Source: Chloroflexota bacterium (GTDB lineage Bacteria > Chloroflexota > Dormibacteria > CF-121). Taken from it: a stretch of 10,629 bases of DNA. The position numbers and the translations under genes were made by a program. Positions 1 to 6,624 of the stretch are shown here, in pieces; the first letter of the stretch is position 1; each line of letters begins with the position of its first letter. Location of the stretch: NCBI GenBank assembly GCA_005882525.1, contig VBGO01000048.1, forward strand, positions 1 through 10,629, written 5' to 3'. The notes beneath the pieces were generated by a model. That model saw nothing but the letters and a program-made list of their open reading frames with translations, searched no databases and was not told the DNA's origin.

Positions 1-2
1 AG

Positions 3-680
3 GAATTCTTCGACCAGTGTCGCTTCATCCTGACGGCCAACTTCATTCCCCTGCTGCTCACCGGCGTGGGCTGGGGCATCATCGTGTCGCTCGAAGCCGG
101 TCACTTCTTCAGGGCGGCCAGCAGCGAGTACCGGCTGGGCGGCTTCACGGTGATGGCCAACATCCGGGAATTTTCGCCGGTCGCCACCGGCTTGATGATC
201 GCAGCCGTGAGCGGCACCGCCATCGTCGCCGACCTGGGTGCCCGCCAGGTCCGGCAAGAGCTGGAGGCCCTGAGCGTGATGGGCCTGTCCAACGTGCTGT
301 TTATCGTGGTCCCCCGCGCCCTGGCCCTGATGGCGATGACGGCGCTCTACAACGTGCCGATGATGCTGTTTACCACGCTCTCGGGGTTCTTCATCGCGAT
401 CGCCGTGGTGGGCGTCAACCCGGGCGCCTTCCTGGCGAGCTTCTTTACCCAGGGCACGCTGGTCGACCTGTTCGGTGGCGAGATCAAGTGCATCCTGTTT
501 GGCGCGCTCGTCGCCGCCATCTGCATATATAAAGGTATAAGTGCCAAAGGCGGCGCGGAGGGGGTCGCCCGCGCGGTGCACTCCGGCGTCGTCTGGTGCT
601 TCGTCGGGATCCAGGCGCTCGAGTACCTCTACACGCCCACCGTTCTGGCCCTGTTCCACAACCAGAACGTGCTTCGATAG
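3..680 (+). CDS. MlaE/YrbE-family ABC lipid transporter permease, first copy (5' truncated)
   Basis: This is the 3' part of the first integral-membrane permease of an Mce lipid importer, equivalent to mycobacterial YrbEA. The frame is open from base 3, the first whole codon, to TAG at 678-680, giving 225 visible residues. YrbE proteins are usually about 255-290 residues, so roughly 30-60 N-terminal residues lie upstream. The visible start (EFFDQCRFILTANFIPLLL) matches the region before the first core helix of the family. The MlaE signature DLGARQVRQELEALSVMGL is encoded at 231-287; in this family it is the cytoplasmic coupling segment that contacts the ATPase. The family C-terminal motif (KGISAKGGAEGVARAV) is encoded around 531-578. 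Several hydrophobic segments lie between these motifs. The second permease begins 3 bases after the stop. The GTG at 66 is an internal codon, not the start. Family assignment is secure; the transported lipid cannot be read from the sequence. Confidence 0.94.
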   Translation, partial: EFFDQCRFILTANFIPLLLTGVGWGIIVSLEAGHFFRAASSEYRLGGFTVMANIREFSPVATGLMIAAVSGTAIVADLGARQVRQELEALSVMGLSNVLFIVVPRALALMAMTALYNVPMMLFTTLSGFFIAIAVVGVNPGAFLASFFTQGTLVDLFGGEIKCILFGALVAAICIYKGISAKGGAEGVARAVHSGVVWCFVGIQALEYLYTPTVLALFHNQNVLR

Positions 681-683
681 CCG

Positions 684-1526
684 ATGGTCACCACCTCGGT
701 TCGGCCGCCCGCCCAGCAATTCGGCCCCGTTCCGCGCCGCTTCTGGGCACCCGGGCTTGATCTGTTCGATGTCCTGGGGCAGATCGTTCTTTTTTCGGTT
801 GCTGCGCTCCGCTCTATCCCGCGGGCCCTGCGCTACCGCCACGAGATCTGGTGGTACGCGGCGTTTCTCGCCCTCGGTTCGACGCCGGTGGCGCTGGTCA
901 TGACCTACTTCAGCGGGTCTGAATGCTCGGTCGAGGCGTACTACTCCCTGCATCAGCTGGGCGGGGCGGAGAGCCTGGCCGGGGTCTTCAACGCGCTCTG
1001 CGACATGCGCGAAATTACGCCGCTCTTCTTCGGTTTCGCGATCGGCGCCAAGGTCGGCTGTGGCCTGGTGGCGGAGCTGGGGACGATGCGGATCAACGAA
1101 GAGATCGATGCGCTGGAAACGATGGGCGTCCCCTCCGTCCCCTTCCTGGTTACCACGCGCATGGTGGCCGCCTTACTCGTGCTTCCGGTGATGTACGTGC
1201 TGGCGCTGGCTACCAGCTTCTTCGCCAGCTGGGTGGTGCAGCGATTTCAGATCGGCCTGGTCTCCAACGGCGTCTACTTCTCCTACTTCTGGCGGTTCAC
1301 GAATCTCACCGACTTCGGCTACTCGCTGATCAAGGCCGTGGTCTTCGCCTTCCTCGTCATCTGTGTCGGGGTCTACTACGGCTACCACGTCAAAGGCGGC
1401 GCGGTGGGCATCGGCCGGGCGGTCGCCAAGACCATGGCGATCAGCCTCGTGATGATCGTGGTCGTCAACGCCCTCCTCACCCAGATCTTCTGGGGCACCA
1501 ACCCCAATCTCCCAATCCCCTCATAG
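684..1526 (+). CDS. MlaE/YrbE-family ABC lipid transporter permease, second copy
   Basis: This is a complete 280-residue permease, equivalent to mycobacterial YrbEB, expected to pair with the upstream permease as the membrane core of the importer. The N-terminal 50 or so residues are hydrophilic to amphipathic, including an LFDVLGQIVLF segment typical of the interface helix. Hydrophobic segments follow at about residues 57-76, 110-130, 158-182, 212-233 and 250-268. The signature ELGTMRINEEIDALETMGV is at residues 131-149, and the C-terminal motif YYGYHVKGGAVGIGRAVAKT is at 231-250. The ATG lies 3 bases after the upstream TAG and no clear Shine-Dalgarno sequence precedes it, so translation probably depends on reinitiation after the first permease. 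The start is supported by normal family length and by the lack of room upstream. The two permeases differ clearly in sequence, which fits a heterodimer as in actinobacterial mce loci. Confidence 0.96.
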   Translation: MVTTSVRPPAQQFGPVPRRFWAPGLDLFDVLGQIVLFSVAALRSIPRALRYRHEIWWYAAFLALGSTPVALVMTYFSGSECSVEAYYSLHQLGGAESLAGVFNALCDMREITPLFFGFAIGAKVGCGLVAELGTMRINEEIDALETMGVPSVPFLVTTRMVAALLVLPVMYVLALATSFFASWVVQRFQIGLVSNGVYFSYFWRFTNLTDFGYSLIKAVVFAFLVICVGVYYGYHVKGGAVGIGRAVAKTMAISLVMIVVVNALLTQIFWGTNPNLPIPS

Positions 1527-1527
1527 C

Positions 1528-1531
1528 GAGG
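1528..1531 (+). promoter_or_regulatory. Shine-Dalgarno sequence for the ATPase gene
   Basis: GAGG ends 5 bases before the ATG at 1537, in the short gap after the second permease. It supports that ATG over the in-frame ATG at 1579, although the 14 residues between them (QQNGARTGK and so on) are not part of the ABC fold. Confidence 0.6.
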
Positions 1532-1536
1532 TCAAG

Positions 1537-2325
1537 ATGCAGCAGAACGGCGCGCGCACGGGCAAGGACGGCGAGAACATGATCGAGATCGAGGACCTCC
1601 ACAAGGCCTTCGAGGGCAACCAGGTGCTCGACGGCGTCAGCTGCCACATCCCGACCGGCAAGATCTCGGTGGTCATGGGCCCGTCCGGCACCGGCAAGAG
1701 TGTCTTGCTCCGCCATGTGGTCGGCCTGCTCTATCCCGACCGGGGCGACGTCCGGGTAGCCGGCAAGAGCGTGCCCAGCCTGGATGAGGAGGAACTGCTC
1801 GAGCTGCGACGCAACGTCGGCATGCTCTTTCAGGACGGCGCCCTGTTCAGCTCGATGAACCTCTACGACAACGTCGCCTTCCCGCTTCGCCAGCACACGA
1901 AGAAATCGGAGGCGGAGATCAAGGAGATCGTGATGCAGCGGCTCGACGAGGTCGGACTCAACGAGGCCGTCTCCAAGATGCCGAACGAGCTGTCGGGCGG
2001 GATGCGCAAGCGCGCCGGCTTCGCCCGGGCGCTCGTCCTGGAACCGGAGCTCCTGCTGTTCGACGAGCCCGACTCCGGGCTCGACCCGGTGCGGACGGCG
2101 CTGCTCTGCGACCTGATCAAGCAGATCCAGCAAAAGTACAACTCGACGGGGGTGGTCATCAGCCACGACATCAAGTCGTGTTTCAACATCGGCGACCACA
2201 TCATCCTGCTGCACGGCGGCAAGGTCGTCGACGAAGGTTCCAAGGAGGAACTGCAGCAGTCGTCCAACCCCTTCACCCAGCAGTTCATCAAGGGTGCCGT
2301 CGAAGGCCCCCTTGGCATGGAGTAG
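1537..2325 (+). CDS. MlaF/Mkl-like ABC transporter ATP-binding protein
   Basis: This is the ATPase that powers the importer. It is a cytoplasmic protein of 262 residues expected to act as a dimer on the two permeases. All ABC motifs are present: Walker A GPSGTGKS at residues 48-55, Q-loop LFQDG around Q99, signature LSGGMRKRAGFARA at 152-165, Walker B ELLLFDEPDSGLDP at 171-184 with catalytic E177, and the H-loop histidine H210 in VVISHD. The GGMRKR form of the signature and the DEPDSGLDP form of Walker B are typical of the MlaF/Mkl/Ttg2A group. The C-terminal NPFTQQFIKGAVEGPLG at about 244-260 matches the family's QFxxGxxxGP tail, which in MlaF lies near the dimer interface. No STAS-domain partner (MlaB) is seen in the window. 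A start at residue 15 (MIEIEDL, base 1579) is possible. In mycobacteria the equivalent gene mkl is unlinked to mce operons, so its position here is a point of contrast. Confidence 0.97.
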   Translation: MQQNGARTGKDGENMIEIEDLHKAFEGNQVLDGVSCHIPTGKISVVMGPSGTGKSVLLRHVVGLLYPDRGDVRVAGKSVPSLDEEELLELRRNVGMLFQDGALFSSMNLYDNVAFPLRQHTKKSEAEIKEIVMQRLDEVGLNEAVSKMPNELSGGMRKRAGFARALVLEPELLLFDEPDSGLDPVRTALLCDLIKQIQQKYNSTGVVISHDIKSCFNIGDHIILLHGGKVVDEGSKEELQQSSNPFTQQFIKGAVEGPLGME

Positions 2326-3420
2326 GTGGACGTCATCCGCGCCTGGGTCACCAGGTATCGCGTGGGGCTGATCCTGGGGGTGATCGTGCTCCTCGCCATC
2401 GTGTCGTTCCGGATCGTCAACGGGCTGACCGAGTACCGGCTGCTGGTACCGCTCGATTCGGCCGACGGCCTTTATCCCGGAAGCGACGTGCTGATCGCCG
2501 GCGCCAAGGCGGGAAGCGTACGGGACATCCGCCTCGACGGGACAAAGACGCTGGTCACGATCGCCATCGAGGATGCCTATACCCCGATCCACGCCGACGC
2601 GAGCCTCACCGTTAGACCGAAGAGCCTGCTGGGCGAGAAATACATGGCGCTCGATCCCGGCCGGGCGGATGCGCTGCCCCCGGGATCGCGGCTGCCGACC
2701 GAGCAGGTGGCGCGGGCCGTCGATCTCCAGGACGTGGTCAACAGCCTCGATCAGCCAACCCGCGAGAAGCTCCGCACCCTGGTGCTGGCGCTTGGCGGCG
2801 GTCTCGCCGGGCGCGGCCTCGACACCAATCAGACCATCAATTACGGCCGACAGGACCTGGACCACCTCGCGGCGATCACCGACACCCTGGCGGCGCGCGA
2901 TCGGGACTTGGAACAGGTGATCCAGGGCCTCGACCAGGTGACCGCCGAGCTTGCCAGAAGCGATCGCCGGCAGCAGCTCGGTGAGCTGATCAAGAATTCG
3001 CAGGCTCTGCTGCATTCGCTCTCGCAGCAGGACGCCCAGATCAAGGCCACCTTGACCAAGGCGAATTCGGCCCTCAACCGAACGGATCGGTCGCTGTCGG
3101 GCACCGCCGCCCAGCTCAACGGCATCCTCCAGCAAGCACCCAGGACAGTCGACCTGCTGAGCGGACTGACCCGCGACTTCGCGACGAACACTGACCTGCT
3201 GGTGGCCGACCTGGGCACCTTCGACCGCGGCATGAAGTACAGCACCAACACCTTCGGGGCCCAGGACGGACAGGGTTATGCCACCCGGATCAGTGTTCTG
3301 GTCGGCGGCTGCAGTCCCGGCGTGCCCTGCACGCTGCCCACCGAACGCCCCGGCGGCGCCCTCCCGGTGCCCGATGCGTTCGATGCCGCGATCGGCGTGC
3401 TGCTCGGAGGCGCCAGATGA
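2326..3420 (+). CDS. MCE family protein, first of six (MCE-1)
   Basis: This is the first subunit of the MCE ring and tube, 364 residues, expected to be anchored in the membrane and to act outside the cytoplasm as a lipid channel subunit. A basic start and a hydrophobic segment at residues 12-30 form the anchor. The MCE beta domain spans about 36-112, with the hallmark VRPKSLLGEKYMAL at 96-109. A helical region follows from about 130 to 305, opening with VDLQDVVNSLDQPTR, a segment with a clear counterpart in all six MCE proteins here. The tail carries a cysteine pair at C329 and C335 and ends FDAAIGVLLGGAR. The start is GTG immediately after the ATPase TAG, with zero spacing. GGAG at 2319-2322 is only 3 bases away, so reinitiation is likely. 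The next in-frame GTG (2362) would cut into the anchor. The stop overlaps the next start as ATGA. Confidence 0.93.
   Translation: MDVIRAWVTRYRVGLILGVIVLLAIVSFRIVNGLTEYRLLVPLDSADGLYPGSDVLIAGAKAGSVRDIRLDGTKTLVTIAIEDAYTPIHADASLTVRPKSLLGEKYMALDPGRADALPPGSRLPTEQVARAVDLQDVVNSLDQPTREKLRTLVLALGGGLAGRGLDTNQTINYGRQDLDHLAAITDTLAARDRDLEQVIQGLDQVTAELARSDRRQQLGELIKNSQALLHSLSQQDAQIKATLTKANSALNRTDRSLSGTAAQLNGILQQAPRTVDLLSGLTRDFATNTDLLVADLGTFDRGMKYSTNTFGAQDGQGYATRISVLVGGCSPGVPCTLPTERPGGALPVPDAFDAAIGVLLGGAR
3406..3410 (+). promoter_or_regulatory. Shine-Dalgarno sequence for MCE-2
   Basis: GGAGG lies inside the end of MCE-1, 6 bases before the ATG at 3417. Together with the ATGA overlap at 3417-3420 it fixes the MCE-2 start. 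Confidence 0.7.
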
Positions 3421-4454
3421 GGAGCCGGACCAACCTACCCGTCCTGATCGCCTACATCCTGGTGGGCCTGCTGGCCACAGCCTTCCTCGCCGCGCAGATG
3501 GGTGGTGAGTTCGTCTTCGGCGGCTACCGCGTGAACGCCGTCTTCAAGACCGGCGCCGATCTGGTCGCCGGTGATGACGTGTCAATGTCCGGGCTGCGGG
3601 TGGGCAAGATCGAGACGCTGACTCCGATGGCCGGCGCCGTGGAGGTCAGCATGTTGCTACACCAGGACTTCACGCCCGTCTTCAAGGACGCCCGCGCCGT
3701 GATCCGGCAGAAGAACTTGCTGGGGGAAGCGTACGTGGAGCTCAATCGCGGCCATGCCTCACAAGGGGCCATCCCGCAGGGCGGCACCATCGACCAGGAC
3801 CATACGCTGACCCCGGTCGAAGTCGACGAGGTGCTCAACGCGCTCGATCCGCAGGTTCGCGACCAGCTCAACCTGGTGATCAACACCCTGGGTCAGGCGA
3901 CCGCCGGCCGAGGCCAGGACATGAACGCGGCCGCCGCCGACCTGTCGTCGGTGCTCATCGACCTGCAGGCCCTGGCGCACACACTGGCCAGCAACTCGGG
4001 TCATCTCGACGCGCTGATCGCCGACCTCCGGAAAGTGATGGAGACGCTGGCGGCCTGGCACGCGGAGTTCCGAGCCCTGATCACCGACTGGGATCACGTC
4101 ATGGCCACCCTCGCCTCGCGGGAACAGAACCTGCAGGGCACCCTGGTCGAGCAGGACCGGGTGATGGGCATCCTCGACCAGGCATTGGGTGGGAGCGCCG
4201 CCCAACGATTGCACGGCGCGATCGCGCAGGGGCCCGCCATGATGGACAACACCAATCACTACCTCAACGGCGCCGCCACGGTGTTCGGGGCCGTCCAGAA
4301 CGAAACGCCGGGGATCGCCCAACTGTTCCGTGAGCTCGCGTCGGTGATGAGCGGCATCGGCCATCCGGATGAGCCCGGCAGCAATCCCAACGATTGGGTG
4401 CACATGTGGCGCGTCTATTGCGCCGACCAGTGCTTCCAACCCGCGGTGCCCTGA
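3417..4454 (+). CDS. MCE family protein, second of six (MCE-2)
   Basis: This is the second MCE subunit, 345 residues. The membrane anchor is at residues 8-27 after the basic MRSRTN start. The MCE domain spans about 37-112, with IRQKNLLGEAYVEL at 96-109. The helical region opens with VEVDEVLNALDPQVR at 134-148 and continues to about residue 312. A cysteine pair is placed right at the end (C335 and C339 in YCADQCFQPAVP). The ATG overlaps the MCE-1 stop and has a strong Shine-Dalgarno sequence. The stop overlaps the next start as TGATG. Paralogy to its neighbours and the single MCE domain make the family call secure. By known Mce assembly rules it should occupy one position in a heterohexamer. 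The ligand is unknown. Confidence 0.93.
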   Translation: MRSRTNLPVLIAYILVGLLATAFLAAQMGGEFVFGGYRVNAVFKTGADLVAGDDVSMSGLRVGKIETLTPMAGAVEVSMLLHQDFTPVFKDARAVIRQKNLLGEAYVELNRGHASQGAIPQGGTIDQDHTLTPVEVDEVLNALDPQVRDQLNLVINTLGQATAGRGQDMNAAAADLSSVLIDLQALAHTLASNSGHLDALIADLRKVMETLAAWHAEFRALITDWDHVMATLASREQNLQGTLVEQDRVMGILDQALGGSAAQRLHGAIAQGPAMMDNTNHYLNGAATVFGAVQNETPGIAQLFRELASVMSGIGHPDEPGSNPNDWVHMWRVYCADQCFQPAVP

Positions 4455-5605
4455 TGCGGCAGCGTACCGTCGTCAGCGTCGCGATGGTCATCACCTTCGC
4501 GGCGGTGTGCCTGTCGGGGCTGGGCCTGATCGCGCTCAACATGGGCCTGCACGGCCCATGGAGCAACGACTTTGCGCTGAAAGCCGAGTTCGCCAGCGCC
4601 AACGGCCTGGTGCCCCAGGCGGAGGTGCGGGTCAGCGGCGTGCACGTCGGCTCGGTGCTCGCCATCAGCGATGCCAGCGACGGCGGGGCCCTGGTGCAGA
4701 TGGCGCTCCAGCCCGGCATCCGGCTGCGGCAGGACACGCGTGCGGTGATCCGTCCCAAAACGCTGCTAGGCGAGAAATTCGTCGAGCTGGTCCGCCCCCA
4801 GGCCAGCGACCAGGCATACCTGCAGAGCGGGGCCACCATCAAAAAGGCCCAGACCGGGCAGGCGATCGAGATCGACGACATCCTCAGTGCGATGGACGCC
4901 CCAACCCGGAAGGCCATGTCGGCATCGTTTCAACAGCTCGGTATCGCGCTCGACGGCCGGCAGCAGGACGTCAGCACCGCCCTCCCGGGTCTGGATGCCA
5001 CCATGGCGAACCTCCGGCCGCTGGCGCGGGTGGGCCAGAGCCGGCAGCAGGAGCTCGATCGAATCCTGACGAACTTGAACACCATCATGCAGGCGCTCGC
5101 CGACGAGCAGGATCAGCTGGGCCACCTCGTGGACAGCGGCGCCACGGTGATGACCGGGATCGCCTCCCGTGACCAGGCGCTCGCCGGCACCGTGCGGAAC
5201 GGCGCCGCCGTCTTCGGCTCGCTCGACCAGGCCTTCAGCGGGGTGACGCCGGCCGACCGCGCCTCCTTGCAAAAAAGCCCGTCGACGATCGCCGCGGGAC
5301 AGCGGACCTTGAACCTGACCAATCCACAGGTGGACCAGCTGCTGCCGGAGATCCTGCTCGGACAGATCAGTTATCCCAACGATCAACTGAACGTCACCGA
5401 TTCCGAGTCGCTGACCCTGGCCGCCGAATGGATTTCCGCCTTCTCCCATCAGGATGCGGCCGGCATCCACTCGCTGCGCATCACCGGGATCACGCCGTCG
5501 GCGCAGAAGGCCGCGCTGGCCGTTCCCGGAGCGATCCCAGGGGCACCTACCGCCCCCCAGGACCTGGCGGACCTCTTACTGATGCAACTGGGGAAGGCGC
5601 GGTGA
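4454..5605 (+). CDS. MCE family protein, third of six (MCE-3)
   Basis: This is the third MCE subunit, 383 residues from the ATG at 4454. The reading frame is open for 60 bases further upstream, but those codons lie inside MCE-2. The TGATG junction at 4452-4456 and the basic MRQRTVV start directly before the membrane segment (about 6-29) favour 4454. The MCE domain spans about 38-115, with IRPKTLLGEKFVEL at 99-112. The helical region opens with IEIDDILSAMDAPTR at 138-152. It is the odd member of the set: its only cysteine is C19 in the membrane segment, so it lacks the C-terminal cysteine pair of the other five. Its final stretch (about 285-383, beginning NLTNPQVDQLLPEILLG) shows no obvious match to them apart from the end, DLADLLLMQLGKAR. 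No Shine-Dalgarno sequence is evident, so translation probably relies on the overlap. Confidence 0.92.
   Translation: MRQRTVVSVAMVITFAAVCLSGLGLIALNMGLHGPWSNDFALKAEFASANGLVPQAEVRVSGVHVGSVLAISDASDGGALVQMALQPGIRLRQDTRAVIRPKTLLGEKFVELVRPQASDQAYLQSGATIKKAQTGQAIEIDDILSAMDAPTRKAMSASFQQLGIALDGRQQDVSTALPGLDATMANLRPLARVGQSRQQELDRILTNLNTIMQALADEQDQLGHLVDSGATVMTGIASRDQALAGTVRNGAAVFGSLDQAFSGVTPADRASLQKSPSTIAAGQRTLNLTNPQVDQLLPEILLGQISYPNDQLNVTDSESLTLAAEWISAFSHQDAAGIHSLRITGITPSAQKAALAVPGAIPGAPTAPQDLADLLLMQLGKAR
5590..5597 (+). promoter_or_regulatory. Shine-Dalgarno sequence for MCE-4
   Basis: A purine run, GGGGAAGG, ends 4 bases before the GTG at 5602. With the GTGA overlap it supports this GTG as the start over upstream in-frame codons that lie within MCE-3. 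Confidence 0.65.
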
Positions 5606-6624
5606 AGATCTTGATCGCGGTGCTGGCGGCGGGCGGGCTGCTGGCCGGCCTCGCAGGAAACCTCCTCGGCCACCACTCGTACACCCTGACCGCCTATTTC
5701 CTGAGCGCCGAGGGACTCACCCAGGAGAACGATGTCGTCATCAACGGCGCCCGGGTCGGCAAAGTGACCTCGGTCGCCATCGCACCCGACAACGGTGCGA
5801 GTCCCAACGGCGCGGAGGTGGTGATGGAGATCGACGCCGGGTCCAGCCCGCTGCGTCGTGGCACGCGGGCCACTATCAGACCGAAGGGCTTGCTCGGCAA
5901 CCCGTTCGTGGAGCTGACGGCCGGCCCGCCGAGCGGAGCGGTGATCCCCTCGGGGGGCACCCTTCCACTCCAGGACACCGCATCGCCGGTCGACCTTGAT
6001 CAGGTGATGGATCTCTTCGACTCGCAGACGCGGACGCGCATCCAGACGCTCACGCGCGAGGGTGGCACCGCGCTGGCCGGCCGCGGGTCAGACCTGAATA
6101 CCTTCCTCAGTGCTCTGCCCGGGATCGTCCAGGACACCTCGGCCGTCACCGGTAAGATCGCGGAGCAGGACCAGCAGCTCAGCGCGCTCGACGTCGAGTT
6201 CGACCGGATCGCCCAGATGATGGCGAGCGAGGACACGGCGTTCCGGCAGGACATCACCAACGGCGCCAGCCTGCTCGACCTCACCGCCGCGCACGAGACC
6301 CAGCTGAAAGCCGAGCTTGTTGCTGCGGACCGTGCCCTCGGCGAGCTGGCCGCTGGACTCAAGGGCCACGAGCGCGATCTCAACCAGATGCTCAGAAAAC
6401 TGCCGGCCGTCCTGGATGCGCTGCAGAAGCTATCCGATCACTCCGCCACCTCACTGGCCATCCTCAATCCGTGCATGACCGATATCGTGCAGACGCTCGC
6501 GGAAATGCGCAGTGCGACCTCCTACCGCGACGCCAACGGCAACCTGCTGCGCGTCCATCCCTATGCGTTTACGGGCACCGAGCCGGTCAACCCGGCGCGG
6601 ATCGCCTGCAGCGGAGGCGGCTGA
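5602..6624 (+). CDS. MCE family protein, fourth of six (MCE-4)
   Basis: This is the fourth MCE subunit, 340 residues from GTG 5602. The open frame extends to 5428, but those 58 codons overlap MCE-3 and encode an arginine- and proline-rich sequence unlike an MCE N-terminus. The GTGA overlap and the Shine-Dalgarno sequence fix the start. The anchor is very close to the N-terminus (MKILIAVLAAGGLLAGLAG), leaving almost no cytoplasmic residues. The MCE domain spans about 26-108, with IRPKGLLGNPFVEL at 92-105; the usual GEK is replaced by GNP. The helical region opens with VDLDQVMDLFDSQTR at 130-144 and contains LAGRGSDLNTFLSALP at 158-173. Near the end come NPC at 289-291, the segment YRDANGNLLRVHPYAFTG at 308-325 and a final cysteine, C336. 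This arrangement is closely echoed in MCE-6. The stop overlaps the next start as TGATG. Confidence 0.93.
   Translation: MKILIAVLAAGGLLAGLAGNLLGHHSYTLTAYFLSAEGLTQENDVVINGARVGKVTSVAIAPDNGASPNGAEVVMEIDAGSSPLRRGTRATIRPKGLLGNPFVELTAGPPSGAVIPSGGTLPLQDTASPVDLDQVMDLFDSQTRTRIQTLTREGGTALAGRGSDLNTFLSALPGIVQDTSAVTGKIAEQDQQLSALDVEFDRIAQMMASEDTAFRQDITNGASLLDLTAAHETQLKAELVAADRALGELAAGLKGHERDLNQMLRKLPAVLDALQKLSDHSATSLAILNPCMTDIVQTLAEMRSATSYRDANGNLLRVHPYAFTGTEPVNPARIACSGGG
6613..6617 (+). promoter_or_regulatory. Shine-Dalgarno sequence for MCE-5
   Basis: GGAGG lies 6 bases before the ATG at 6624, the same motif and spacing as at MCE-2. It rules out the upstream in-frame ATG at 6471, which lies deep inside MCE-4. 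Confidence 0.7.

Noticed and set aside
2178..2615. Alternative plus-strand open frame overlapping the ATPase 3' end and MCE-1
   Set aside because: Arg/Pro/His-rich translation with no motif, in a frame offset from two well-supported genes.
1477..3135. 552-codon open frame on the minus strand opposite the ATPase and MCE-1
   Set aside because: It is an antisense shadow caused by strong G/C third-position bias; it is rich in Arg/His/Val/Asp low-complexity sequence, has no recognisable domain, and lies opposite genes with intact motifs.
4496..4510. Possible lipobox (FAAVC) in MCE-3
   Set aside because: Valine precedes the cysteine instead of Gly/Ala/Ser, and the hydrophobic segment continues well past it, as in a transmembrane anchor.
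5428..5601. A 58-codon N-terminal extension of MCE-4
   Set aside because: The extension is out-of-frame MCE-3 coding sequence; GTG 5602 has a good Shine-Dalgarno sequence and begins right at the membrane anchor.
6471..6623. A 51-codon N-terminal extension of MCE-5
   Set aside because: It lies inside MCE-4; ATG 6624 has GGAGG at ideal spacing and a TGATG junction.
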